64,000 nt of DNA from Neoechinorhynchus agilis (taxonomy: Eukaryota; Acanthocephala), in NCBI GenBank assembly GCA_051530055.1, contig CM121343.1, positions 4,092,001 to 4,156,000 of the forward strand, written 5' to 3'. Below are positions 31,617 through 42,941 of this stretch, piece after piece. Made by a program: the position numbers and the translations under genes. Every line of letters starts with the position of its first letter. Position 1 is the first letter of the stretch. The notes under the pieces were generated by a model, which saw nothing but the letters and a program-made list of their open reading frames with translations, had not been told where the DNA came from and did not search any database.

Positions 31617-33164
31617 TCAAGTAGCTGATCCGAATGGCACTCGGTGCCTACTTGAGGAATGTTGTTGTTGATGGTTTGTTGTGTTTGAATTATAAGACCT
31701 GGGCTGTTTGTTCAAATACGATTGATTGTGGTGATTATCGTTCGTGATACCAGAGGTGTAAGATGCGAATGCTGCTGCTGCCGCCGTCGCTGATAGCGGC
31801 GGTGGTGGTGGCGGTGGTGGCGGGTGGAATGAAGGCCCAAATCGTTGGGAATTCGAAATGTATGCAACATTGTGTCTATGGAACGAAATCCCATCACTAA
31901 TATACCTTACATTGGCTAGAGCGGCTGCAGCAGCGGCGGCGGCTGTTGTCGAGTTAGTGACAACGGCAGTTGTGGTGGCCGCATAACAAGCAGCTTGAGC
32001 CATCTCGGCAATGAGGTTCAAAGTATATTGACTAGTGCCTTGCACGTTGGCCATGATTGATTTGAGTCTACAAAGCCAATCGCAAATCGGAGGTAATGAA
32101 GTCAACTGATGCGTCTGGAGAGTATGGGATATAAAATGTCGACTGATGTAGTCCATTAGTCGCCGTTGTTGCTTATCGATAGTCGGATAATCGATTAAGA
32201 AACGAACACACATGTACGGCTCACTACGTTGCGTGCTACTGACCGGCGTATATCCATTGACCAACAATTGACAATACCTCAACAGTCCTCCACCTCGAAT
32301 CTCTTCCGGACGTTTTGTTACGATCAACTTATTTCTGAGATGAAGAAGAGCTTCTTCGTAGTTACCATAAACACTCTCGACTACTACCGGGTAGCTGCGT
32401 TCACCGGAATTCGACTCTGAGGACAGAGTATGGTCATCGAGATTTATATGAAACGAATCGACCGAAAACTGATATTGTCGCTTCATCCGCTGGGTGTATT
32501 TGACCTCAAGGTTTTGGCCTCGTTTATTTGAGAAACATATAAGTGCCCAGTGGTCATTTTGAGTCCAGACACGGATAGTGCTGCTGACGTAAGCATCCCA
32601 AACTATAGATCGAAGGAGATGATCTGGTGGAATTTGCGACTGTTGTTGTCCCGTCCGCTCCTCGTAGCAAGCACGTTCCTTCTGAGCTCCAGCAGCCACT
32701 TCCGTAATACAATCGAAGATGGCCTCACGAACGCGTTCCCATCTTCCGTCCGAAGCATTCGTCAGCTTGTCAGCAGTAGAGTCGTCAATAACAATATCAA
32801 AGTCGTTGAAGAAACTCGATCCATCGGTACTGTCACTCGATGCGCCGCCGCCGCCGCCGCCATCATCACCCACCGATGACGACGACGACGGCGACGACGA
32901 CGAATGTACTACATAAGCAGCGGCTCCGCCGTTGAGCTTCAGTTGGCAGTGGCTTAAAGTATCATTTGCCAATAGTTGCCTTCGTAGCGCTTTCAAATAC
33001 TCACGTAGCGTAAATCGAATACTCGCATATCCGTACTGGCTATCTACGCTAACGACCATATCGAGCACCTTGTGCAATCTGAGACACTGGTCATCGTCTA
33101 AAAACCCGTTTTTTCTCGATGGCATCTCGCCCGATATCGCTTTCTTTTCGCATGACGCCGTCAT
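31617..33164 (-). CDS. TENT5 (FAM46) family non-canonical poly(A) polymerase
   Basis: Nucleotidyltransferase-fold enzyme; family members extend poly(A) tails of selected mRNAs. Single exon. I chose the ATG at 33162-33164 (MTASCEKKAISG), giving 515 residues against ~390-440 in vertebrates; the frame is open upstream to ~33272 without a better ATG. Core blocks: LHKVLDMVVSVDSQYG, IRFTLREYLKALRRQL, QLKLNGGAAAYVV (the GS-type motif, here Gly-Gly), FNDFDIVIDD (paired catalytic Asp), SNKRGQNLEVKYTQRMKRQY, QFSVDSFHINLDDHTL, PEEIRGGGLLRYCQLLVNGY, MCVRFLIDYPTIDKQQRR, TLNLIAEMA and YISDGISFH. A Ser/Gly-rich insert follows the NGGAA motif, and the C-terminus is a long Ala/Pro/Gln/Asn-rich tail absent from vertebrate members. 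TCT and GT microsatellites flank both ends. Confidence 0.9.
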   Translation of the reverse strand: MTASCEKKAISGEMPSRKNGFLDDDQCLRLHKVLDMVVSVDSQYGYASIRFTLREYLKALRRQLLANDTLSHCQLKLNGGAAAYVVHSSSSPSSSSSVGDDGGGGGGASSDSTDGSSFFNDFDIVIDDSTADKLTNASDGRWERVREAIFDCITEVAAGAQKERACYEERTGQQQSQIPPDHLLRSIVWDAYVSSTIRVWTQNDHWALICFSNKRGQNLEVKYTQRMKRQYQFSVDSFHINLDDHTLSSESNSGERSYPVVVESVYGNYEEALLHLRNKLIVTKRPEEIRGGGLLRYCQLLVNGYTPVSSTQRSEPYMCVRFLIDYPTIDKQQRRLMDYISRHFISHTLQTHQLTSLPPICDWLCRLKSIMANVQGTSQYTLNLIAEMAQAACYAATTTAVVTNSTTAAAAAAAALANVRYISDGISFHRHNVAYISNSQRFGPSFHPPPPPPPPPLSATAAAAAFASYTSGITNDNHHNQSYLNKQPRSYNSNTTNHQQQHSSSRHRVPFGSAT

Positions 33165-33279
33165 TCCAATTATTGTTCTTTCTCCTACCTGTTTGCTTCC
33201 ACAGTCTGATGCTGTTGCTTTCTCCACTCTCTTGCTGTAATAAAGTGTGTACGATCCTCTCGCTTCGAGCACTGATTCC

Positions 33280-34930
33280 TAGTCGTCTTACAAGTCGGCA
33301 ACGTTGTTGATGAAGAGCGAGTCTGTAAACAAGGGGCGCCTAAACAATCCAAATTATCCTCCTCCTCCTCTTAAAGTGCGATGAGGCAAGTCGCGTGTGT
33401 CGACGAGATCAGTGCACACCACCACCACCACCAACTTACTCGTGTGTGTGTGCGTTGTACGTTGTGGTGGTGGATGCAAAAACCGCCAATACGGTGAGAA
33501 CACGTTCACGCACTGAATACGGAAGAATCTCCATCGTAGGTGAAGGATGGGAGATTGAGCAACGTCACAAATTACGCTGTTCATCAGTGAATCCTAAAGG
33601 ACTTTCCGGAAACCTTTAAGCCAATTTCCTTGTCAGTTTGCTCTAATCCACTCGGGGGAAAATACTAATAGGAAAATCATATCTATCGCACGCTTGACAG
33701 ACACTAAACCATTTTAGTCGCCTTGGTGAGAAAGAATCCCAAACTCATTAGCTCACGACAATGACGCTGCAGGGTCAGTGTTGATTTATCAATTCAACAC
33801 ACTCCTCCAGTCGCCAATTAATAAATCCGTCGTACACTTTGAATGAGCGCTAACACGAATTTTTGTGTTCACTGTCGTCAATTTAATCAGTGAGTTTGTA
33901 CTAACGCAATCGGCGGTTGTGTTGGAATCGGAAGAATTTTTCGCTCGATGGAACTTCCGGTTTATGATGCGCCGCGTAGGTATTCGGTTCGAAAGTTGCG
34001 AACTCCTACTGGCTGCTTATAAACCTGAACGGTTCTAGTGTAGATTTCACGTTCTCAGTGGTATCGAGGCGGCGTTATAAATACAAATTACATTCCGGTT
34101 TTGGGGCAATGGAATTCGATACACACCTAAAAACTCATTAGTGCAGCAGCAGCCTATGGTATCTTAAATTCAATTCGCCTAAAAGTCTATATGGACATTC
34201 GACGCCCATCGTTATTTTTCCGAAATTATTCGCGACCCTTGTCCAAAAATACTTTTATTCGTGGCGGCTACAATCACCGGACTCCCACATTTCTTTATTG
34301 CCGCTTTGTGACACGGAATATTCGTTGAAATAATCTTTAAAATGGATTAAATAACCTTTTTTATACGCAATTTCATTGCTCTGACACTTGTGGAATATCT
34401 TCTACAAGCAATGATTTTTACGTTTGATTTGTTTCCGATAGTTCTTGGTTTAGAATTTCGTTTTGTTCTAATAGCTGTTTGGCATCCATAACGAACGACA
34501 CGAGCGTCTCAAGACTCGTTGCTGAATCACGGCGCTTACTTTTTCTATGAATTACGCCATCGAAACAAATCCATCTCTGTCATGTATTGTATGCTTCATG
34601 TTCTTTAAATACCAGAATAATCAATAATGGAATCATTCTAAAAGAAAACATGTATACTATTCATTGAGGAACGTGAACGACCGATTTCTTAGAGCATTCT
34701 AATATCACGTTTTATTAGTGAATTCACAAAGAAAAAGAGAATCCTCGAGTTATGATTTGTTCAATGAACGCGATTTTGGAGTGGATTACAAGGGCCATTG
34801 AGCAGAGATTACATTTCGGGATCTTTCTAAATGGATTATTGTTGGTGGCTTTCATGAGATCAAAGTCGCAAATTTGGCATTAAATGATCGTTAGCCATTA
34901 AGCATAATCAAAAAATCTACTGCAGTTGGC
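33280..34930. other. Upstream flank of TENT5, no gene seen
   Basis: Contains simple repeats (CCT run near 33359, CCA run near 33419-33435, GT run near 33443) close to the TENT5 5' end, probably its promoter and leader. From 33620 on I recognise no coding sequence, RNA gene or mobile element until the satellite begins. Confidence 0.4.
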
Positions 34931-34937
34931 AGTTCAC

Positions 34938-37563
34938 AAGCTCTTTTATACGCAAACTGAATTTTGCCGTATTTTCGCATAGGAGTAGCGATTTTAATAT
35001 ATTTATAGACGACCAACTCTGCTGAAAATGTCTTTCTCCGGTCGATATCGATGCAGATTTGATGATCATTGAATTTCGCTGACAGAAATCTTAATTTTTA
35101 GTCTCTTTTATACGCAAACTGAATTTTGCCGTATTTTCGCATAGGAGCAGCGATTTTTTTAATTGATTTATAGACGACCAACTCTGCTGAAAATGTCTTT
35201 CTCCGGTCGATATCGATGCAGATTTGATGATCATTGAATTTCGCTGACAGAAATCTTAATTTTTAGTCTCTTTTATACGCAAACTGAATTTTGCCGTATT
35301 TTCGCATAGGAGCAGCGATTTTTTAATTGATTTATAGACGACCAACTCTGCTGAAAATGTCTTTCTCCGGTCGATATCGATGCAGATTTGATGATCATTG
35401 AATTTCGCTGACAGAAATCTTAATTTTTAGTCTCTTTTATACGCAAACTGAATTTTGCCGTATTTTCGCATAGGAGCAGCGATTTTAATTGATTTATAGA
35501 CGACCAACTCTGCTGAAAATGTCTTTCTCCGGTCGATATCGATGCAGATTTGATGATCATTGAATTTCGCTGACAGAAATCTTAATTTTTAGTCTCTTTT
35601 ATACGCAAACTGAATTTTGCCGTATTTTCGCATAGGAGCAGCGATTTTTTAATTGATTTATAGACGACCAACTCTGCTGAAAATGCCTTTCGCCGGTCGA
35701 TATCGATACAAATTTGATGATCATTGAATTTCGCTGACAGAAATCTTAATTTTTAGTCTCTTTTATACGCAAACTGAATTTTGCCGTATTTTCGCATAGG
35801 AGCAGCGATTTTTTTAATTGATTTATAGACGACCAACTCTGCTGAAAATGTCTTTCTCCGGTCGATATCGATGCAGATTTGATGATCATTGAATTTCGCT
35901 GACAGAAATCTTAATTTTTAGTCTCTTTTATACGCAAACTGAATTTTGCCGTATTTTCGCATAGGAGCAGCGATTTTTTAATTGATTTATAGACGACCAA
36001 CTCTGCTGAAAATGTCTTTCTCCGGTCGATATCGATACAGATTTGATGATCATTGAATTTCGCTGACAGAAATCTTAATTTTTAGTCTCTTTTATACGCA
36101 AACTGAATTTTGCCGTATTTTCGCATAGGAGCAGCGATTTTTTAATTGATTTATAGACGACCAACTCTGCTGAAAATGTCTTTCTCCGGTCGATATCGAT
36201 GCAGATTTGATGATCATTGAATTTCGCTGACAGAAATCTTAATTTTTAGTCTCTTTTATACGCAAACTGAATTTTGCCGTATTTTCGCATAGGAGCAGGG
36301 ATTTTTTAATTGATTTATAGACGACCAACTCTGCTGAAAATGTCTTTCTCCGGTCGATATCGATGCAGATTTGATGATCATTGAATTTCGCTGACAGAAA
36401 TCTTAATTTTTAGTCTCTTTTATACGCAAACTGAATTTTGCCGTATTTTCGCATAGGAGCAGCGATTTTTTAATTGATTTATAGACGACCAACTCTGCTG
36501 AAAATGTCTTTCTCCGGTCGATATCGATGCAGATTTGATGATCATTGAATTTCGCTGACAGAAATCTTAATTTTTAGTCTCTTTTATACGCAAACTGAAT
36601 TTTGCCGTATTTTCGCATAGGAGCAGCGATTTTTTTAATTGATTTATAGACGACCAACTCTGCTGAAAATGTCTTTCTCCGGTCGATATCGATGCAGATT
36701 TGATGATCATTGAATTTCGCTGACAGAAATCTTAATTTTTAGTCTCTTTTATACGCAAACTGAATTTTGCCGTATTTTCGCATAGGAGCAGCGATTTTTT
36801 AATTGATTTATAGACGACCAACTCTGCTGAAAATGTCTTTCTCCGGTCGATATCGATGCAGATTTGATGATCATTGAATTTCGCTGACAGAAATCTTAAT
36901 TTTTAGTCTCTTTTATACGCAAACTGAATTTTGCCGTATTTTCGCATAGGAGCAGGGATTTTTTTAATTGATTTATAGACGACCAACTCTGCTGAAAATG
37001 TCTTTCTCCGGTCGATATCGATGCAGATTTGATGATCATTGAATTTCGCTGACAGAAATCTTAATTTTTAGTCTCTTTTATACGCAAACTGAATTTTGCC
37101 GTATTTTCGCATAGGAGCAGGGATTTTTTTAATTGATTTATAGACGACCAACTCTGCTGAAAATGTCTTTCTCCGGTCGATATCGATGCAGATTTGATGA
37201 TCATTGAATTTCGCTGACAGAAATCTTAATTTTTAGTCTCTTTTATACGCAAACTAAATTTTGCAGTATTTTCGCATAGGAGCAGGGATTTTTTAATTGA
37301 TTTATAGACGACCAACTCTGCTGAAAATGTCTTTCTCCGGTCAATATCGATACAGATTTGATGATCATTGAATTTCGCTGACAGAAATCTTAATTTTTAG
37401 TCTCTTTTATACGCAAACTGAATTTTGCCGTATTTTCGCATAGGAGCAGGGATTTTAATATATTTATAGACGACCAACTTTGCTGAAAATGCCTTTCGCC
37501 GGTCGATATCGATGCAGATTTGTTGATCACTGAATTTCGCTGACAGAAATCTTAATTTTTAGT
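34938..37563. repeat. Satellite: about sixteen tandem copies of a ~165-bp unit
   Basis: The unit reads TAGTCTCTTTTATACGCAAA, CTGAATTTTGCCGTATTTTC, GCATAGGAGCAGCGATTTTT, AATTGATTTATAGACGACCA, ACTCTGCTGAAAATGTCTTT, CTCCGGTCGATATCGATGCA, GATTTGATGATCATTGAATT, TCGCTGACAGAAATCTTAAT. Period is 162-169 bases, the differences being mostly T-run length. Internal copies are nearly identical; the first (34940) and last (37400) copies share extra variants (ATTTTAATATATTTATAGAC), as expected when arrays are homogenised from the inside by unequal exchange. No open frame spans units. Confidence 0.95.
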
Positions 37564-37691
37564 TTTCCTCCTATAAAATCAGACCGAAACATTATTTTTT
37601 ATAGTTATTCTACTCAAAATGTATATTAATTTTCATCACGGATCAAAAAACAAAAGTCTTTGATTTCAATTGGGGGGGGGAATTCCAATTT

Positions 37692-37917
37692 ATTGATAAT
37701 TGCAACCTTATTAACCTTCCCGATGACTGATTTGTACGAATTTTCGTCTGAATGTAGACCTCTTCAGGTATCTAGAATAGTCCATGGTGAGTGTAGCTTG
37801 TTGGGCAGAGATCGGGTGCCCGGGGTTGTTAGGCCGGCGGGTTGGGGGGGTCTGCATTCAGACGAAAATTCGTACAAATCAGTCATCGGGGAGGTTAATA
37901 AGGTTGCAACTATCAAT
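37692..37917. repeat. Foldback element, 67-bp arms, GC-rich loop
   Basis: Left arm 37692-37758 and right arm 37851-37917 are inverted complements with three mismatches in 67, around a ~92-base loop that is strikingly GC-rich (GGTGCCCGGGG, GGCCGGCGGGTTGGGGGGG). The high arm identity implies a young or conserved structure. On the minus strand the loop-arm border reads CTGAAGAGGTCTACATTC then AGACGAAAATTCG, i.e. CTGANGA, a short GTCT/AGAC stem, GAAA. No transposase is encoded. Confidence 0.85.
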
Positions 37918-38483
37918 AAAAACAAAAGTGTTTTTCGTTTCAGCTACACTTAAATGATCGAAGAGAAAGCAGCCGGGATAAAACAAAGTATTTGTCACCT
38001 CAAAAGTCAGTCGACGATGGACACTTGTTTCATCAAAGCAGCGAAAAAAATAACACGAAGATGTAAACTTTTATCTAATGGGTTGACCTTTTCTGCTCGT
38101 ATGAGAATGAGTCTTAAAGGAGATTAATGATGGTGTCTATTTATGCCAATAAGCGAATCCAATTGGGAATACCCTTTTTTAAGAGACCGTGTAAAGCACT
38201 GCTGTCCTACTTAAACAGTTTGCCTCAAAATAGCAATCTAGAATAGGTAGATCTGTTAAGAAGTTGTTGATGGATATATTTTGTTTGGTGATTAAGAAAT
38301 TCGAGTTTCATCATGTTGTTATTTGGGTCGCTTTTGAACACCCGAGAGGAGCGATCACGTTAACTGTCATTTTATCAATTCTATCTAAAACGAATTACAG
38401 GGGAATTTGTCACAAACACGCTAAAAATGATTGTTTTGGCTCGGGATCCCGGAAAACCAAGCGACCCAGATAATCCTCAATAG

Positions 38484-38625
38484 AGATTTATTAATCCCTT
38501 TTCTTAATATTTCGTCCGTCTCGTCTGGCGTCTTCAGTTAAACCAGCCTGACCTGTCTTTTAGACCTGAAGAAGTCCGATGAGACTGATGAAATATAGTG
38601 ATATGGAATTAATAAATTGATCTTT
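38484..38625. repeat. Imperfect palindromic foldback element
   Basis: ATTTATTAATCCC...ATATTTCGTCCGTCTCGTC then TGGCGTCTTCAG on the left is mirrored by ACCTGAAGAAGTCCGATGAG then ACTGATGAAATAT...GGAATTAATAAAT on the right, with a short central loop. The right arm contains CTGAAGA, a GTC/GAC stem and GAAA, as in two other foldback elements of the window. It lies ~110 bases beyond the METAP1 stop, and its AATAAA-like edge may serve as that gene's 3' end signal. Confidence 0.65.
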
Positions 38626-38737
38626 ATTTTATCAACACCAAACAAAATATAAATAGCTGGATAGCCCTCATTCGTTCGAAACCTCAGACACCACAAAAGC
38701 GCTGGAAAAGTTTTCCATAATTACGGTGTGTGTGTCT

Positions 38738-39886
38738 CTATTTCTTTTCGCTAAGTGCATCCAACTGGTCCATGAACCAAGGCTGATTTTTGCTCCCGTT
38801 AGTTCTTTGAGTTAATACTTCACATCCCGTCTTGGTAACGATGAAGGTGTGTTCAAACTGAGCGGACCTTTGTCCATCTTGAGTAACGGCAGTCCAATTA
38901 TCTGGCCACATTATATCTCCATAGGTACCCATATTAATCATTGGTTCAATGGTAAAAGCATGACCTTCTTTCATTACACCAAAAGCACGATTTTTCCCAT
39001 AATGTGGTATACTTGGGTTACAGTGGAACAATCGGTGGATACCGTGACCACAATAGGATCGTACAACCGATAGTCCATTCGCACCAGCGTGTTTTTCAAT
39101 AATGGAGCCAAGATCTCTGTAACGAACGCCGGGTTTACACGCCTGCATGGCTAAATTCAAACATTCATGTGTCGTTTGAACTAAGTGGACCGATTTGGCA
39201 TCAGGTGTGCCGATAAATATGGTTTCATTCAGATCACCATGGAATCCCTTATAAAAGACAGTGACATCTATATTGAGAATATCTCCATCGCGTAAAGGCC
39301 TAGCATCCGGGATGCCATGACAAATGACTTCATTTACACTTGTACAGCATGATTTCGGGAATTGGTGGTAGTTGAGCGTTGACGGATAACATTGTCGCTC
39401 AATGCAAGCCTTATGGACGATTTGATCGATTTCCTCCGTAGTGACTCCAATCCCCGATGCCTGAAGGGCTATATCAAGCACCTCGCGACCAAGTTTGCAT
39501 GCTTTCCTAAGACCTTCAATGTCCTCTTTTGAGAGCACGGCAATGTGAAACGATTTCTTCTCTTTGGACTCCATTTCGCAAATTCCGTTCACGGATTCCG
39601 CATAACGTGGTTTCATGATTGAATTAGGGACTGTTCTCATCAATGTTACTGGATACGGTCTCAGGGAGCCAGTGAATGGAAAACCAGGCCATGGACTGTA
39701 CTCCAAGTTATTCTTCGTTGAACGAACTGCATTGTGGTGGAGCGATTTGTGGTGCACAAAATTACGTTTAAAGCATTCCTGTGAGCAGAAATAAGAGTTC
39801 AATCCAATCTTCAAACAAATCGGACATTTGAGATTCCCCTCTAAATTACAATCTGGCGATTGGCATTCGTGTACACTTGACGACAT
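38738..39886 (-). CDS. METAP1: Methionine aminopeptidase 1
   Basis: Cytosolic dimetal enzyme that removes the initiator Met from nascent proteins co-translationally. Single exon, 382 residues (human 386). The N-terminal zinc-finger region has paired Cys/His motifs (CQSPDC, CPICLKIG, YFCSQECFKRNFVHHKSLHH) that associate with ribosomes in the family. The pita-bread catalytic domain is complete: CYPSTLNYHQFPKSCCTSVN, EVICHGIPDARPL, first ligand Asp in NIDVTVFYKGFHGDLNET (both Asp ligands), His in SYCGHGIHRLFH, Glu in HAFTIEPMIN and Glu in RSAQFEHTFIV. Start ATG at 39884-39886 gives MSSSVHECQSPDCNLEGN. An AATAAA lies ~110 bases past the stop on the minus strand, inside the foldback element. Confidence 0.97.
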   Translation of the reverse strand: MSSSVHECQSPDCNLEGNLKCPICLKIGLNSYFCSQECFKRNFVHHKSLHHNAVRSTKNNLEYSPWPGFPFTGSLRPYPVTLMRTVPNSIMKPRYAESVNGICEMESKEKKSFHIAVLSKEDIEGLRKACKLGREVLDIALQASGIGVTTEEIDQIVHKACIERQCYPSTLNYHQFPKSCCTSVNEVICHGIPDARPLRDGDILNIDVTVFYKGFHGDLNETIFIGTPDAKSVHLVQTTHECLNLAMQACKPGVRYRDLGSIIEKHAGANGLSVVRSYCGHGIHRLFHCNPSIPHYGKNRAFGVMKEGHAFTIEPMINMGTYGDIMWPDNWTAVTQDGQRSAQFEHTFIVTKTGCEVLTQRTNGSKNQPWFMDQLDALSEKK

Positions 39887-40503
39887 TACCCATCATGCGT
39901 CGTGCCTGTTTGACATTCCCCGTACGTTTCTTCCGTGTCCAGGTTGACCTTGTGCGCTAATTTGGCAACGTCGAATGTTCAGCTTCTAGCATTCCCGGTA
40001 GCGTGACTAAAAGTGATTCGTAGGGGTTGCGCAATCGAGCTGCCATCGGTGTTTCAATTGCGCTTTAAATCAAAAAGCATGGAGGTACTAGCGGATTCTT
40101 CGTTCTTCGTTTACGATCAAAATCCTGGTTTGCTTAATTAGAAGTTACATCCGATCTTTTACGGTTAATCTTTGAAGTTCTGGAATTTATGCGTTATTGA
40201 ATATCGATTTATTATACGTAGTAGCGCTTTTAAATTATGTAAAAAAAATTCCGATATGTTTTTATTTTGCCGCCCGGGAGGGATCATTAAAGACCTATAT
40301 ATTAAAGTCGACTGATTGTATTTGTCGCTATCGTCGCAGAAATGTATTCTATCTTTTGATTTTTTAAGGGAGTAATTTCAGGTTTTCGATTCTATTTGAG
40401 AATTTGTATTTTTCTACATTTAATTTTCCGTGTCTTGGATTATTATCTTCGGGAGACAAGAGACTTTCTTTTGGTAGTTTTGCCATCCGTTTCTTAAATT
40501 TCG

Positions 40504-40556
40504 CCAAAGCTTGTCATTGTAAATAAATCTAATCGACTACAATGACAAACCTTGGG
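40504..40556. repeat. Small inverted repeat
   Basis: Arms CCAAAGCTTGTCATTGTA and TACAATGACAAACCTTGG pair as an ~18-bp stem around a 17-base AT-rich loop. It is upstream of METAP1 and not inside a recognised gene. It could be a remnant of a short foldback transposon. Confidence 0.5.
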
Positions 40557-40843
40557 AAAATGTCGGAATTATCCGACAGGTGAAATATCATGGAAATAAA
40601 TCAGTAAACTTAAATTCTGGAGAACATTTTCGTATTGATCAGAAAGGTATATTGACGAACGGTGTGGAATTTATGGGTAACTAGCAGGCACAATTTAAAC
40701 ATACATTTATGTTAGGGATCATTAATGACTTGTTTGTAAATTTCTTTTTTATTGATGTGAATTAGCACTTTCGCAGTCGGCGAAATTTTGTTTTACATCA
40801 GACCACTTAAACTCGGATGAAACGTTAAGAGTTCGTACATCTC

Positions 40844-40985
40844 TCCGGATCCTCAGATACCTCCCTGGGAGGCGGGACTCATCAGTGAGTTTCCTCCCTT
40901 CAGCGGTATTTCGTCCCTTTGGTTGTGCGTCATTGATGATCGTGGATTCGAGCCCTTTGACCCTGAAACAGGGAACCTCTACACA
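40844..40985 (-). repeat. SINE-like repeat copy (hairpin family)
   Basis: On the minus strand: CAAAGGGCTCGAATCCACGA (B-box region), CAACCAAAGGGACGAAATAC, GGGAGGAAACTCACTGATGA, GTCCCGCCTCCCAGGGAGGT, ATCTGAGGATCCGGAGAG. Same order of blocks as the copies at 22363-22590 and 24915-25305, with a shorter middle stem. The tRNA-like A-box head is not evident here. Confidence 0.65.
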
Positions 40986-40999
40986 ATTATTTACGCTCA

Positions 41000-42930
41000 C
41001 CAGCTATCGATCATTTCTGTAGTCTACTCGGATATGAGGATTTGTCAGGGTCTTCTTCTATGTGTTCCTGAGTGGGAGATCAATCGAATCAGTCGAAATA
41101 TACATTCGTCTTTAATGAGCGCCAACCAATTTAATAATATACCTAACCACCCGAATGCAATCCTTAAATTTTCATAGATTATATCTTGGTAATTTTATCC
41201 ATATCGATCCCATTCCTGATCAATATTCGGAATGTTTTATCGACTATTCAGCCCTTAGAAAAAAACACTTATCCTGCAGCTTCTCTTAATGATCTCGCTT
41301 CAACCATAAACCCAATGTGAAACTACCATACTTAGGCTCGTTGATGAGCTTTATCCCGTCTATTTCATTTCGACCCTTTAGGCGAATTTCACTTCTAGCC
41401 AAACTTTATTTTTATTTATTACATAGGCCAAATACACACACTTAGCCGTATAGATGTTGTTTATAGTTTATTTTGATGAGAACGAGATGAATAAAATTGA
41501 ATTAGTTTACCATTAATTAACAATCACCATGAGTTATTCTTCAAAAGGTTTAATAACCTCGTTCCTGGCGCCCTAATAAAACAGCTTCCACTCAATTGTA
41601 TTCGTTCGCGTCCAATTCCGATATAGCGATCAACATACAGTTAACCATTTATTAATAATCACAATTAGTAAGAGTTAAACACGGCGTATTTCATTGCGAA
41701 ATCCTGTGCTATTGTTTCTATTTTGTGATAATTTCAACAGCATAGCTTATGATATTTGACTTCATCTCGCCCTTTTGCGTATAAAGGAACGAAGTGATGC
41801 TGGAGTTGAGAAACTCACTGATGAATCACGTTTTATAGAGTCATTCAAGTATCACCAGTTGTTATCGAGGAAGTCTTTATAAGCACGAACTTTAGTAGTG
41901 TGCTTAACTTCATGGTTTTATAGTGAGTTCGTCAATCAAGGAAAAGGACAACTTAATTTAGATTGGCGTTTGAGCATGGAAGGTATAACCTGATGGGATA
42001 TTCATTGAGATTTTCTTCACCCTCAATAAATGTGTTGGAAAAAACTTGATTGTAATTTCTTAACAACCGAAGCAACAATTTTGAGAACTACGAAATTGAA
42101 GTTTCGCTGTAGTAATCACGCGAATTCAAGTGAAAAATATTCAATTCTATACTTTAACAATGATTTTCGATCTGATTTTATCGATTAGATGGTCAAAGAT
42201 TGTAATTTGTTCCAATTTCGATGCGTAGTTCTTTCTAAAGAATTCTCAATTAAGCTTTATTCTTGATTCGTAATTTTAGTAGCAATTCATTTCGATAGTT
42301 CGGTCATAAACGTATAAGTGGATTATAACGCATTGTTGAATGCTATTGGTCCACTTAATAATTTTAAGCGAATCTGAGTTTTTGACTTAATTTTCATGAT
42401 GTAAAGGTGCACGTTTTATAAGGGACCGTACTTAAACTTTCTTAAATACGAAATTGCGGACTATCATATGCATCTTTTTGTCTTTGAGCATTTAATTAAA
42501 GTCTCATTTATCCAATAAGTCTTATTGACGTTTAAAAGTAGAACTGTAAAGATGTTTTTATGAATTGACTGATGTCCTTATGCTCCTCATCGCCGTAGCG
42601 AGACAAATATGTGCAATTTGAGTTTTTAATTCCTTGTTTAGTTTTATCTTGGCGGACTCGATTTTCTTTCTAAATGTTATTGTGAATTCTCGTTGTCAAT
42701 AGGCATTTTCGTAAAATCTCGTTACACGGTTCAGCTTTTTCGAATTGAGCGACCTTTGGTTTTTGTATTTTAGAGCTTACTCAATGTCATCTTTGTGTGT
42801 GTGTGTGGCCACTCACCTCCAAGTCTACTGTGACAGTTAAAGCGACGTCAAGTATTGAGGAAAGGCTTAGCGCGATGTGGTTTCTTCACATTCTAGCGCT
42901 TTTCACGTACCCGATCAGCGGTGGTGTTCT
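41000..42930. other. Intergenic, nothing recognised; promoter region of fos-like gene at right end
   Basis: AT-rich and without recognised genes. The last ~150 bases before 42942 contain a GT run (42793-42807) and GCGACGTCAAG, a CRE-like element, which would suit an inducible fos-type gene. Promoter function is inferred. Confidence 0.35.
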
Positions 42931-42941
42931 TCATCTTCCTC

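Noticed and set aside
34938-37563. CRISPR array
   Set aside because: The ~165-bp units are identical throughout with no variable spacers, and the window is eukaryotic.
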